Origin: Manis javanica
Lineage: Eukaryota > Chordata > Mammalia > Pholidota > Manidae
Length of the DNA stretch: 64,000 nucleotides
Direction of reading: 5' to 3'
Assembly (NCBI RefSeq): GCF_040802235.1
Contig: NC_133156.1
Location: 26,307,343-26,371,342, forward strand
The notes beneath the pieces are model-generated. The model worked only from the letters and a program-made list of their open reading frames with translations, had not been told where the DNA came from and made no database searches. Positions 10,730 through 22,504 of the stretch are shown piece after piece. The first letter of the stretch is position 1; every line of letters starts with the position of its first letter. The position numbers and the translations under genes were made by a program.

Positions 10730-11660
10730 CAATTTAAATTCTTTACTTGGATAAGATCAGGCTGTGGAGAACTGGGAAGGATATGAGATCTTGTAAGATC
10801 ACAGTTTGGCCTGCTGTAATTTCACAGATGCTGACAGAGGACATGGACTCCTGGGTCTGAGACAAAGGACTGCATCACTCAAAGCACAGCAGGCAGTGTG
10901 GGCTTCACACTTGCCTCGGTTCTGTTTGCCTTGCAAGTCTTATAGGGCAGTGCAGAGGGGTGCCCAGGGAGATGCAACCAGCACAGTGTGTTTGTGATAC
11001 AGAAAAGGAGCCCCAAACTTAGGAAACCTCCAGAGCATTGTAAGGGGGTACTAGCAAACCTGCCCAATCTTTGCCCCAGAGTGAGATGTTGTCTTCATTT
11101 TCCTGGTCAGGCAAGAAATCTTCCCTCTGCCCCAGAGGGGGATGCTACTGCCGTCTTCCAAGGCTGTCAGCTACATAAACATCCTTGAAAAGACTGTCCT
11201 GAGCAAAGCTGTCAAGCCTTTTACTCCAAAGACAGGCAGAAAGGCGAGAGACCCATGGAGACCTGTACCCTGATGGGCCACCTGGTGGAAACCAGCGCTT
11301 CATGTCTCTGTACTTGACTGGAGAGCTTCCATGTGAAAATAACCAGGTAGTAGACTTTAACAGGGCCACTTCAGTGCCAAATTAAAAAAGAAGGCTGTGT
11401 CTCCTTTGGTTTACTGTGAACCAATAAGAAACAAATATTTCTTCCGTTGATGAAGATTAAAGTCGGGTTTACAAGTTACCCACTCCAGGAACCATCCAGT
11501 GGGCAGGCCCTCTGTCTCAATGCTTCAAACCCAGCTTGATTGTTATTACTGCGCATACTCTTATCCTCCCATAAGGTCAGAGTGCTGAAGAAGATGGTTT
11601 TGCATGGCTGTGTAAACATCATTTCTGCTTCCCAGAATGACAGAGAAGGGGAAAACTCAT
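10730..11660. other. Unassigned stretch
   Basis: No gene or recognisable repeat. Short frames only. Confidence 0.45.
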
Positions 11661-11664
11661 AACA

Positions 11665-11785
11665 GCATTAGCATTTTCACTTACTGAGCACCTTTGACCT
11701 GAAGAACCCAATTAATGCTTTGCCTAGGATCTATGCATTTATACTCCATGGCACCTCTGAGAGATAAGGTAAGTATTATAAAATT
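11665..11785 (-). repeat. MIR SINE fragment (reverse)
   Basis: It shows 'cacttactgagcacctttga' followed by an 'aacccaattaatgctttgc' block, the 5' side of a reversed MIR, ending at a 'gagagataaggtaagtatta' stretch. Confidence 0.5.
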
Positions 11786-12009
11786 CATCTAGCAGTTCCA
11801 CATTGGGGGTTATAAAATTCAATGTCAGGTCAAATAAGAAGGGTTCAGAATGATTCTAGTAAAAGTTGAACCAAATATTGGGTTCTCCTCTCAGGTGTTA
11901 CCCAGTCTTTCACTCCTTTAATGAAAAAAAATTCCAACAACTGAAAACTAAAGACAATACCCTCTACTGCATCTATTTTATCCAGGTATAAGCCAAAAAT
12001 CCCAACTTA

Positions 12010-12240
12010 CTGTTCCTATTTGTTTTCCATATGCTTCTCTATCTCCACTCAAGTCAATCTGACCTAAAAGTGGAGTTTATGCTGCTTGTAGAAATGTTTT
12101 CCCATTGCCCACCTGTATTTCCACATCATGCCCATCTCCTAAGACCAATGTTATCTCCCTCCTGAAATCTTCCCAGGATCCCTCCTCTAGCCTTTGATCT
12201 ATATGTCTTTTATTATATGCATAAACACTGACAATGCAAA
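12010..12240 (+). repeat. Probable L2 LINE 3' fragment
   Basis: A pyrimidine-rich run with 'atgttttcccattgcccacc' and 'ctgaaatcttcccaggatcc' resembles the L2 region around its AGGCCTTCCCTGA-like motif. Confidence 0.4.
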
Positions 12241-12299
12241 GCAAAAACTGACATGTATTAGCTCCTTCCAAGAGTGAAACTTTCTTGAAGGCACAATAA

Positions 12300-14148
12300 A
12301 TAAAGTTATATATAAAAAACCATAAAGATTCCATTAAAAACCTATTAGAACTAATAAACAAATTCAGTAAAGTTGCAGAAGACAAAATCAACATTTAATC
12401 TCAGTTGCATTTCTATACACTAACAACCAATTGAAAAGGAAAGTAGGAAAGCAATCTCATTTACAAAAGTACCAAAAAGAATAAAATACTTAGAAATAAA
12501 CTTAAGTGAAAGTCTTGTTACTGCAAACTACAGAGCATCAATAAAACAAACTAAAGAAGACACAAACAAATGGAAAGACTTATGCTCATAGATTGGAAGA
12601 CTTAATATTGTTAAAATGTCCATACTATTCAAAGCAATCTACAGATTCAACACAATCCTTATCAAAATTACAATGGCATTTTTTACAGAAATATAAAAAG
12701 AAATTCTAAAATCCATATGGAACCACAAAAAACACAAATAGCCAAATGAATTTTGAGAAAGAATAATAAAGCTGGAGGTATCACATTTCCTGGTTTCAAA
12801 ACACACTACAGATCTACAACGATTAAAACAGTATGGTACTGACATACACTGATGGACCAGAACAGCAGCCCAAAAATAAACCCATACATACACTGCCAAC
12901 TGATGTTTGACAAAAGTGCCAGTAGTACACAATGAAGAAAGGATAGTCCTTTCAACACATGGCACTGGGACTATTGGATATCCACATGCAAAAAAAAAGG
13001 AAAGAAAAAGAAAAAGAAACTGGCCACTTATCTTTCATCACACATGAAAATCAACTCAAAAGGTGTTAAAGAGTTAAAACATAAGACATGAATCTTGAAA
13101 CTCCTAGAAGAAAACATAGAGGAAACTCTTCATGACATTTGTCTTTGCAGTGATTTCATGAATATGCACCAAAAGCACAGGCAATAAAAACAAAAATTAA
13201 AAAATAGGACCACATCAACTAATAAGCTTTTGCATAGCAAAAGAAACAATCAACAGGCTGTAGGCAACCTACAGGATAGGAGAAAATATTTGCAAACCAT
13301 ATATCTGATAAGGTGTTAATCTCCAAATTATGTAAGGAACTCCTACAACTCAATAGTTAAAAGCTAATAACCCAATTAAAAAATGGCTAACGACTTGAAA
13401 AGACATTTCTCCAAAGAAAACATACAAATGACAACAGATATATAAAAATATGTTCAATGTCACTAATCACCAGAGAAATGCCAATCAATGCAGATCACCT
13501 CACACCTATTGGGATGGCTATTATCAAGAATAAACAAAAGACAACTAGGTAAGGGTATGGAGAAACTGAAACACTCTCACATGGTTGGTAGGAATGCAAA
13601 ATTGTGCAGCTGCTGGGGAAAACAACATGGAGGTTCCTCAAAAAATAAAATAAATAAAAAATAGAACTGCCAAATAATCCAGTAATTCCACTTCTGAGTA
13701 TTTATCCAAAAGAGTTGAAATCAGGATCTTGAAAAGATATTAGCACTCCTATATTCATTGTAGCACTGTTCACAATAGCCAAGAGGTGAAAACAACCTAA
13801 ATATCCTTTGATAGGCAAATAGATAAAGAAAATGTGGTATGGCCTTTAAAAAGGACATTGTGCAATATGTACCAACATGCATGACCCTTGAGAACATAAT
13901 GCTTAATGAAATAAAGTGGGCAAAGAAAGACAAATACTGCATGATTCCACTTATATGAGGTATTCAAAACAGTCAAATTTATATAATCACAGAGTGGAAT
14001 TGTGGTTATCAGGGGCTGGGCATAGGGAGAAATGGGGAGTTCATAATCAATAGGCATAAAGTTTCAGTCAAGCAAGATCAATAAGCTCTAGAGATCTGCA
14101 GTCCAACATTGTACTTATAGTCACTAATATATTATACACTTAAAAATT
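12300..14148 (+). mobile_element. Old L1 LINE, ORF2 3' half and 3' UTR (first part)
   Basis: The text follows L1 ORF2 from the late reverse-transcriptase region ('gaattcagtaaagttgcaga' near 12362) through the C-terminal part ('atgccaatcaatgcagatca' near 13480) into the 3' UTR ('ggttatcaggggctgggcat' near 14007). Many stops and frameshifts show it is old. It is 5'-truncated and is interrupted at 14149 by a younger L1. Its 3' end resumes at 15403. Confidence 0.85.
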
Positions 14149-15399
14149 ATACATAAACATGAGTGACTTCTTCATGAACATATCTCCCTGGGCAAGGGAA
14201 ACAAAAGCAAAAATGAACAAGTGGGACTATATCAAGCTGAAAAGCTTCTGTACAGCAAAGGACATCATCAATAGAACAAAAAGGTACCCTACAGTATGGG
14301 AGAATATATTCATAAATGACAGATCTGATAAAGGGTTGACATCCAAAATATATAAAGAGCTCACACACCTCAACAAACAAAAAGCAAATAATCCAATTAA
14401 AAAATGGGCAGAGCATCTGAACAGACAGTTGTCCAAAGAAGAAATTCAGATGGCCAACAGACACATGAAAAGATGCTCCACAACACTAATCTTCAGAGAA
14501 ATGCAAATTAAAACCACAATGAGATATCACCTCACACCAGTAAGGATGGCTACCATCCAAAAGACAAACAACAACAAATGTTGGCAAGGTTGGCAAGAAA
14601 GTGGAACCCTCCTACACTGCTGGTGGGAACATAAATTAGTTCAACCATTGTGGAAAGCAGTATGGAAGTTCCTCAAAAAGCTCAAAATAGACATACCATT
14701 TGACCCAGGAATTCCACTTCTAGGAATTTACCCTAAGAATGCAGCAGCCCAGTTTGAAAAAGACAGATGCACCCCTATGTTTGTCGCAGCACTATTTACA
14801 ATAGCCAAGAAATGGAAGCAACCTAAATGTCCATCAGTAGATGAATGGATAAAGAAGATGTGGTACATATACACAATGGAATATTATTCATCCATAAGAA
14901 GAAAACAAATCCTACCATTTGCAACAACATGGATGGAGCTTGAGGGTATTATGCTCAATGAAATAAGCCAGGCAGAGAAAGACAAGTACGAAATTATTTC
15001 ACTCATATGTGAAGTATAAGAACAAAGAAAAACTGAAGGAACAAACCAGCAGCAGAATCACAGAATCCAAGAATGGACTAACAGTTACCAAAGGGAAAGG
15101 GACTGGGGAGAATGGGAGGGTAGGGAGGGATAAGGGCAGGGAAGAAGAAAGGGGGTATTACGATTAGCATGTATAATGTGGGGGTGGGCATGGGGAGGGC
15201 TGTGCAACACAGAGAAGACAAGCAGTGATTCTACAGCATCTTAGTACACTGATGGACAGTGACTGTAATGGGGTTTGTGGGGGGGACTTGGTGAAGGGGG
15301 GAGCCTAGTAAACATAATGTTCTTCATGTAATTGTAGATTAATGATAACAAAATTTAAAAAATAACAAAATAACAAAACAAAAAATAAGTAGCCAAAAA
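14149..15399 (+). mobile_element. Younger L1 (copy A), 5'-truncated, inserted in an old L1
   Basis: This 1.25-kb element holds the ORF2 C-terminal region, then the lineage 3' UTR (about 15020-15345) and an A-rich tail. AAAAATT at 14142-14148 recurs at 15400-15406 as a minimal target-site duplication. On both sides the old L1 3' UTR is continuous, so the insertion is nested. Its 3' UTR matches copies B and C (42787-43922 and 32643-35106, both reversed). Confidence 0.85.
14159..15019 (+). pseudogene. L1 ORF2p C-terminal fragment (286 codons, open)
   Basis: This is the carboxy-terminal part of the L1 endonuclease/reverse transcriptase, downstream of the catalytic RT motifs. It holds '[15 protein letters not shown]' near residue 22, '[12 protein letters not shown]' near residue 97, '[15 protein letters not shown]' near residue 181 and '[20 protein letters not shown]' near residue 222. 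The C-terminal Cys-rich motif (CX3CX7HX4C in intact L1s) has W for the second Cys and H for the last Cys. No endonuclease or RT domain is present, so it is not a functional gene even though the frame is open. Confidence 0.85.
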
Positions 15400-15402
15400 A
15401 AA

Positions 15403-15570
15403 AATTTGTTAAGAGGATAGATCTTAGGTTAAGTGGAAGTGTTAAATAACACTACTGTGGTGATTATTTTGAAATGTATGTGTATGAAATCATCATATTG
15501 TATATTTTAAGCCTATACAATGTTATATGTCAATTTTATCTCAATAAATCCAGAAAAATATTTAAAATAA
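15403..15570 (+). mobile_element. Old L1 3' end (continuation after the nested L1)
   Basis: The old 3' UTR resumes with 'tttgttaagaggatagatct' and continues to 'gtcaattttatctcaataaa', a typical terminal motif of older L1s, followed by an A-rich end. Confidence 0.8.
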
Positions 15571-15584
15571 AAATTAGAGTGAAT

Positions 15585-15935
15585 AAGAACCCCGAGGAAA
15601 GGGTGGGCAATGGGTAAGTTTATGAAATGGTTGGAATAAAGGCTGTGTGGGAAGCATTCATTCCATCTGTGAGGTTAGAGATGGGACAGAGACCAACCAT
15701 CAGTGACCTCACCTAAAAAATAAGAGGTTGAAAATGCATCCTGGTAGATTAAAGCTATGGGGAGGGGTTGAAACACTTAAACAGGGAGAAGCATAAGTAT
15801 CTTTTAATATTAGATTAATCACTGTGTGGTTGAGGGTGGCAAAGAGAAAATATACTTTGAAATATAGAGATCCTTGAAGAGGTTTCTACAGGATTTAAAC
15901 CTAGGGATTAAGGGCCTGAATGAAATTCAGAATAA
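15585..15935. other. Unassigned stretch, possibly head of the following ancient repeat
   Basis: Purine-rich text without a gene. It may belong to the same ancient repeat as 15940-16700, but I cannot align it. Confidence 0.3.
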
Positions 15936-15939
15936 GGTA

Positions 15940-16700
15940 TTAAATCACAAGATATCAAGGAAGCCAGAACTAAGGAATTCAGTGAATAACTGTATCAGGG
16001 AAGGACATATGAGACAGAGCATCTAAAATGACTTACACATATGGCTGGGTACCTGGTTGAACAATGATGCATGCAGGGGAACAAAAAAGTCCAAGGAAAG
16101 AAGGATGAGTTTATTTTGAATAAGGAATTGGAATTAGTTGTGGGACATCTAAGAGGAGTTGGTCCAGCAGGAAAACAAATACAAGGGCATGGCATTCAGC
16201 ACTAAGGTGGGATTTGGAGTTTTGCTTTCAGAGCCATCAGATTATAATTGATAATTCCTCCCACAGGCTTAGAAAAGGGCACCCAGGGAGATGTTTAGGA
16301 TCAGAAAAATAAAGGGATCAGAGTGAAGAGAGAAGCCAAAAAAAAGCAGAGATGATGCCACTCTTTTCTAGGCATGGGAAAAACTAAAGTCAAGTGCCCT
16401 AAGGCATCCATTGTATGTAATAATTTAAGTTCTCTTCTGCACCCCTGGAATGGTACTAATTATACTTTCCACAGGAGATTGAGTAAATAGTCCCTAAAGC
16501 CATATTCTGCGTTCTGTGGCTCAGGTGAGAATCCCTGGTTAAAAAAGTCTCCTGGGCAGACAGGAGGAAAATATGGAGACAATTGTTCCACAGAGACCGA
16601 AGGAGATGGTCAACAGCGAACACCACCACGAGGCTGAGAAGGAAGAGGGCAGGCCGTACCTAGAGGACCTGGACACTCTGAGGTTATCACCAGCTTGCAG
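15940..16700 (+). repeat. Ancient mammalian repeat (unnamed family), second half
   Basis: Blocks matching the later part of the family recur in order: 'aagccagaactaaggaattc' near 15960, 'gatgagtttattttgaataa' near 16104, 'gtgggacatctaagaggagt' near 16139 and 'cacccagggagatgtttagg' near 16281. It complements the first-half copy at 10040-10725. Confidence 0.5.
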
Positions 16701-17531
16701 GAACAATTTCAGTGTGTAGGGGAGGAGAGGGCATCACATTGGTAGAGGAGTAAATGGGTTCTGATAAACTGACTGATAAAAAAATGCTAGAGTCTACTTT
16801 TGAAGAAAACTGACCATAAGGGAAGGCAAGAAATCCGACGGTAGCTCCTGGGGAATGCGGGACTGATTATGTTTATATACTGAAGAGAAACAAAAAGTAT
16901 TATGAAGAAGCAATTAAAGAAAGACCACAAAGTGGGTGACTGGCAAATGAGGTTCACGAGGGAGTGATGGCGGATGGGACTGACAGGCAAAGATATTACC
17001 CTTGACCAGGAGAAAGAATTTCTCTTTCCCTGAGATAGGAGGAAGGAGCAAAGTTATATGGAGATAAGCTTTTAGATACCTAGAGAGGCAATTGGAGGTA
17101 CAATAATGGAATCCATCTTCTCTGTGAAGTATTTAAGGTCATCCACTGAGTGTAGAAACATGACAGAACTGGCACTTGCAGGAAGAAGTAAAACTGTGTC
17201 AGATCCACAGAGGGAGACCAGAGAAGGGATGTGATTTAGAACCTGTGGAAGGACCCAAGTTGCACAGAGGATCCAACTGATATTGAAAACCCCAGAAACA
17301 GCTAATGCCTCATATTCTAATTGCTACCATTTGCTTGAACAGAGCACATGCGATCACTGCTGCTCTCCCAGCCCATCCTTTGGCATCAAATACACGCACG
17401 TACAAGAGAACCGGTCAGGTTTAAGGCAACCATGCTTGGCTACAAAAGAAGTGTTCCTAAGAAATGTTTAATGAAAACTAAACCCACTAACTTGGCCTCA
17501 TCAGCACAGTTCTCTATCCTCCTCAGCTAAC
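16701..17531. other. Unassigned stretch
   Basis: No gene. Part of the 3' remainder of the ancient repeat may reach to about 17260, but this is not certain. Confidence 0.35.
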
Positions 17532-17691
17532 ATGTTCAGGATAACTGGTTCCTCTCCAGCTAATATTTTCAAATACCTAGTACTTAGGAATATTAGCCCT
17601 TCACTAGCCAGCCACACAAAACCAAATGTACTGGCATATTATTTATATTGCTGCCAAATGTAATAGGACTCTTGATTTCAAAAGATGCAGT
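17532..17691 (+). repeat. Local direct duplication, copy 1
   Basis: Block A (17532-17578, 47 bp) and block B (17651-17691, 41 bp) are each base-for-base identical to blocks in copy 2 (A at 17864-17910, B at 17923-17963). In this copy 72 bp separate A and B. Confidence 0.9.
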
Positions 17692-17863
17692 AGCTATTCG
17701 ACCATATACATACATCTCTTTAACTTGGTTCTTAATCTGTCCTAAAATGAAGCTGATATTCTATGTCAAGGACTAAAATACAGTGGGAAGTTTTTTCTCT
17801 GATCTCTGGTATTGGTCTGTGAACTTCTTCCTCAAATTCATAGTAGTCGGTACATTGTGACTT

Positions 17864-17963
17864 ATGTTCAGGATAACTGGTTCCTCTCCAGCTAATATTT
17901 TCAAATACCTATTTTATGAAAACTGCCAAATGTAATAGGACTCTTGATTTCAAAAGATGCAGT
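17864..17963 (+). repeat. Local direct duplication, copy 2 (internally shortened)
   Basis: It carries the same blocks A and B in the same order and orientation as 17532-17691, but only 12 bp separate them instead of 72 bp. The 172 bp between the copies (17692-17863) are not duplicated. Confidence 0.9.
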
Positions 17964-18004
17964 TAAATGAAGAGGTTTGGTATTTAATAAATCAGTGTGC
18001 TGAT

Positions 18005-18200
18005 TCAATCAGTTTGTCATGTACTACATCCCAAGCACTATGCCAGGAGCTCGAGATGCACCCATGGATCAAACAGACACAGTCCCTGCTGTTATGAACC
18101 TTACAGTCAAGTGTAAGAAAGTCCATCTTAATGATGATAAGGTCATCAATGAAGTGGTCAGTAAGAAAGAGGGTCTCCATTGTAAAGTTAACACGAAAAG
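18005..18200 (+). repeat. Ancient mammalian repeat fragment (head region)
   Basis: The block 'ccaagcactatgccaggagc' is followed by 'cagacacagtccctgctgtt' and 'gaaccttacagtcaagtg', the head of the same old family as at 40590-41060. Confidence 0.5.
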
Positions 18201-19920
18201 GAAACATATACTTGAGCTGGGATTGTGAGCTGGAGTTGCTGGTCTAAAATCCCTTCATCCCACTTTTCTGATGGTGTAAGTGGTGGTATCAGAGGGCTCG
18301 CTGGCCATCACTCTTCGCCCTCCCCTCTCTGCACTGAGCTTGAGGAGAAAGTCTGTCTAATCCGTGGTTTGGATAATGTCTCCTTGTATAAGTATAGTGA
18401 GAATAGTACATAGGAAACAAAAATAACATAAACTCCTTTATTTAGAAAGGATTTTAGAGGCCAGTTTGATTCCCTTTTGGTGCCTAAATCTCCCATATAA
18501 CACCAACTACCCTCTGAATGAATACTTCCATTAACGGGGAACTCACTCACCAAGAACCACCTATCTTTTCTTAAAAATTACTTCTTTATATTTGAATGGA
18601 ATTCTGTCTTCCTGTGGCTTCTACCCACTTAATCCCTAAGCTTAAAAGACAAAGTTTTAGCTGTATAAGAAAAGCTCACAGGCTTTGTGTTTACTAAAGA
18701 TTTTACTAAAATCATTAACCCAGCTCCTCATCTTGGACTTACACACATTTCCAGGAGAAGCCAAGATCGTACACTCCAGCTGCTACTACTGCGGGAGCAA
18801 GACCATGCCAGGCGTGGGTATGCTAAAATCACTTACGGAGGGAAGTCTGGAATGTGAGGCAGTCCAACAGAAAGCTAGAGGTTCTCATCAGCCTGACAGG
18901 GCAACAGACATCATCTGTGTTAAGCCCAGCTCTCTCCATGTCTGCCTCTCTCTCCTTTCCTATATTTAGTCCCTCACTCAACCAATCACTGTGTACTCTG
19001 GCTCAGTGTGCTAGCGTTCTGCATTGGGGTAAAATGATGCCTGTTTTCCATTTAGGAAAGTCCCCTACAACCATATTCCCTTGGGGGCCATGGGAAGTGA
19101 AGGATATGATTTACAATGCAATGTAGACTTTGCTGTGTCCCCCTAAGCAAATCTATATGACAGTATTCCAAATTCTATGTTCTCCCTTAACCAAATCCTT
19201 TCTTATTGGAAAGCAGAGTAATTCTGAGTCCAGTGCAATATCTCAGACTCTAATTTTGACTCAGTCCAGCTTTTCACAGGTTTATGTCTACAGGGTAAAT
19301 AAACACAGGAAGAACTGTCACTAAAAACTCCATATGCTATTGGGAGGCAAAGCCATACACATCCCAGCAGGGAGCTAAAGGAAAAGGGGTGCCCTCGGCC
19401 CCAGAGCTCCACACACGAGAGCGGCCCTTCAGACCCTACTGCATTCAGCACATTGGCAGAAGAATCAGGAACTGACAGAGTGACAACAGATTCCCATGGC
19501 AGCTGTGAGGTCTCATGGGGTATGATGGAGGCAGTGACACCCCAGAGCTCCCTGGGAGGCTCTAAGGGTCTGAGGAAATGTCAGGGCCTGGCAGGAGGCT
19601 ACTTGCATCTGGGCACTGGGGGGAATTGGTGAAGTGATATCCATCCCCTCACCAATAAACACAGCAGAGCATCACAGAGGGTGTCCGGGAGGGGGAAATG
19701 GCAGGTGCTGAGTAATACTGACCAGATTCACTTGTTAGCACATGTGGGCCTCTTCCTGGGGACCCCCTGGAGTAGCGTGAGGGGCCTTGCTAGGGGCCAG
19801 AGACCATGCATCAGCAGGCCCAGAAGCGAGGTGCTGTGACAGGGGCTTTCACCAACAGGCTTCATCCTAGAGAGAGTGAGGGGGCTGGGGTAACCAAGAC
19901 GGCAAATGCAACAGAATCAT
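18201..19920. other. Unassigned stretch
   Basis: No gene. A possible MIR3-type fragment lies at about 18445-18560. Frames of up to 94 codons have no recognisable domain. Confidence 0.4.
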
Positions 19921-19924
19921 GAAA

Positions 19925-20060
19925 TGTGGGGGCTGGATGGGAACACGGAGATCACCAAATATGAAATCGCTCTTGTTTAAATGGGCAAATTGGAACCCAA
20001 ATGGGCAGGGACAGATGCAAGGTGACAGAGCTGAGGAAGTAACAGAACAAGGACGAAGGT
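19925..20060 (-). repeat. Probable MIR SINE (reverse)
   Basis: A reversed-MIR order is suggested by 'atgggcaaattggaacccaa' and 'gcaaggtgacagagctgagg'. It is diverged. Confidence 0.4.
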
Positions 20061-20995
20061 TCTTACCTGGCGCATGCCCCTCCCTGTCCCAGCACGGGTC
20101 TCTCATCTCCAATTAGACTGTGATCTGTATTGCTCTTGGTGGTAAGTATCCAGGGCCTTGAACTTGTAGATGTGACTACGTATGTGCGTGTTGATGATTC
20201 AGTGAAGCTGACTGTTTCTGTGTCTGCATTTTTAGCAGACTTTTGGAGGAAAGGGAGAATGAATGCCAAGGCCAGGGAGAGGTTGAGCTGTAAGGGGCAT
20301 GCTGAAATGCAAGCTGTCTTTATGTCCCATCAGGGTCCGCTCCTCTGTCCTCTACGTGGGGGAGCCCTAGAGGCACAGAGGAGGTGGGCCACAGGGTCAC
20401 ATGCATGTGTGTAGTGTGTATCATGTGTTTTCTGTGCTTCCACTGACATCTGTATGTTTCTGATAGACCAGGAAGGGAGGGAGGCTTTGGCAAAGGTACA
20501 AGCTCAGCAGAGAGAGTGTCAGGGATGCAGGTAATAAAAAGGCGAGTGATAATGCTTTCCGCGAACAGCCTGTGCCGCCACTAGCATAAAACACTGACTC
20601 CTGCCACAGCCCGTGACCAGCTTGACATGACCCACCCGCCCAGCCTGCCTCTGCATCGCTCTGCACCACGCTGCCGCAGAGGCATCACGGGCTGCCTGGA
20701 GACCGCTGCCTGGTCCCAAACCAGAACTTGATTACCTTCCGCCACCTGCTGAGGTGGGAGGAGAGAATAAAACTGCCATGACCTGTCACCTTTACAAGGC
20801 TCCCAGGACAACACCATGCAGATGGTGACATGAATTCCCTACTGTCTGTCTCCCAGGGTATCCTCCATTCAGGCCCCCTCCCAGGCCCAGGCCTCTGCTT
20901 CTCTAGGTCTGCTCCCCAGGAGGCCTGCACCCAGGTCTTCCTGTGCCCTCTGCCAACAGCAAGCCACAGCACCTGAGAACTATCATGCTATTAGC
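20061..20995. other. Unassigned stretch, locally GC-rich
   Basis: No recognisable gene or repeat. GC-rich frames at 20421-20972 on the minus strand overlap one another and show no domain. Confidence 0.4.
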
Positions 20996-20999
20996 TTTT

Positions 21000-21185
21000 G
21001 CTTGACATCTACAATGGTCCATGCAGTCTGCTGAAGGCTTAACTGGCACTGCCTTATTTAATTCTCACAACACATTTATGACATAGATACTATTGTTAAG
21101 ATACTTACTTTGCAAACCAGAAAAACACGGCCTGAATGTCCCACCGCTACAAAGGGTATAACCCAAAGGTAGGGCCAGGGCCCAA
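21000..21185 (-). repeat. MIR SINE (reverse)
   Basis: The order 'tgcagtctgctgaaggctta', 'ttatttaattctcacaacac' and 'gacatagatactattgttaa' is that of a reversed MIR. Confidence 0.6.
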
Positions 21186-21419
21186 GTTCTTAAACACACT
21201 GGTAAAGGCCTGCATTTTAACTGGACTTCTGTCATGAGCTAGCAGGGACATATTGCCTTTTCTAGCCTATGAGATCAGCTGCTTGAATTATCTACTCCAC
21301 TTCGAGTCAAGGCCATCCTCCCTGTTAGCCTACAAGGAGCTCAGCCAGGGCCCAATTCCTCCCACAGAAACACCCTCTCCACTTGGCGGTGGCCTGGCTG
21401 GTGCTGTGTGACGCTTGCT

Positions 21420-21560
21420 ACTTTTTGTGTATTCTCCCACTCAACCCTCAAACTGACCCTGAGAGGTGAGTGGAGTAAGGAGTAGTCTAACCGTGCAAAT
21501 GAGGAAAGGATGGCTGCCAGGGTGATGGGGAACAGGGTCACAGAACTGATAGGCAACACA
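21420..21560 (-). repeat. Probable MIR SINE (reverse)
   Basis: The segment reads 'caaccctcaaactgaccctg', then 'gcaaatgaggaaaggatggc' and 'gggtcacagaactgataggc', a diverged reversed MIR. Confidence 0.45.
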
Positions 21561-22020
21561 CCCTGGGTTACAAGGCGGGCTTGGAAGCTCCCTACCAGTG
21601 CTTCTTCCCATCACATCCAGTTTATATCCAAGGACCTCACCTGGGAACAAGCACCGACTTACCACAACCCAGTCCCCATACAAACTGACTGCAACAAGGA
21701 ACCTCTCGGCAATAGCTAACGAAGGCCTTCCTCCTCCTTCACAAATTCTGGAGAACCAACTGGACACCAGCGGAGCAGTGTTCCCGGTCCGTCTGCCCAG
21801 CCTCTGCCCAGGGACGTAGAGCAGGGAAAGGAGCCAGGGCAGCCCTTCTCACAGGGAACGTGGTTTACAAGATGTCCTCAGAGGAAGGGAAGAACCACGG
21901 TGCCTTCATTAAAAAGGAGATGTAAACACATGTCTAGCCTTTTGAAAACCATCCCAGTTGGGAGCAGAGATGGTGAACAGAAAACACAGCAAAAGGAAAG
22001 AACATTTAAATGAACAGGAG
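21561..22020. other. Unassigned stretch
   Basis: No gene or repeat recognised. Confidence 0.45.
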
Positions 22021-22024
22021 GAAG

Positions 22025-22270
22025 CTGCCCCAGGACAGGATGATAGGATGTCAGTTAAGAGTTCCAGATCCCTCAGTGGCTTCCTTATGCCTGAAAAATG
22101 AAGTCCAAGTGCTTCCCTGGTTTCAAGACTCTCCCTATCTTAATAATAAGCTGCCTTTCCACTCTTCTTTCCCATTATTCTCCTGAATGTTCTCTAGGCT
22201 CTAACCAAAATGGACTATTCTCAGCACATATTCTAAGTCAAGTTCATGCTTAGATGCCTAAAAGGTCCAA
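22025..22270 (+). repeat. L2 LINE 3' region fragment
   Basis: The order 'ccctcagtggcttccttatg', 'atgaagtccaagtgcttccc' and a pyrimidine-rich continuation to about 22260 fits the L2 consensus, where the first block reads as CAGTGGCTTCCCAT and the second as AAATCCAAACTCCTT. Confidence 0.55.
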
Positions 22271-22504
22271 CCAGTAAAGTGATGGAGTAAATCCAGCTAT
22301 GTGTAAGTAAAACAATATGACAAGAATATTTTTAATAACTATTGACCCTAAGGAAAACAATAGGGAGTGGTGAGTCCTGTGGCATACTGGAACAGTTCTG
22401 CTCTGTCTAAAGGGGGTAGAAGTTGCCCAGCTCCAGTCAATCATGTCCCAGCTTAGAAACCTAACTTTATACCTTAAGGAATCATAAAAAATACAAAAAA
22501 ACAC
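22271..22504. other. Unassigned stretch
   Basis: No gene. It separates an L2 from an L1 fragment. Confidence 0.4.

Noticed and set aside
14159..15019. 286-codon open frame as a host gene
   Set aside because: Its protein is the L1 ORF2p C-terminus and it lies inside a 5'-truncated L1 with an A-rich tail and a target duplication.
18685..18969. Small frame with a CxxC-like pair (SCYYCGSK) as a zinc-finger exon
   Set aside because: Only one Cys pair is present, with no second pair or His ligands, and the surroundings give no exon evidence.
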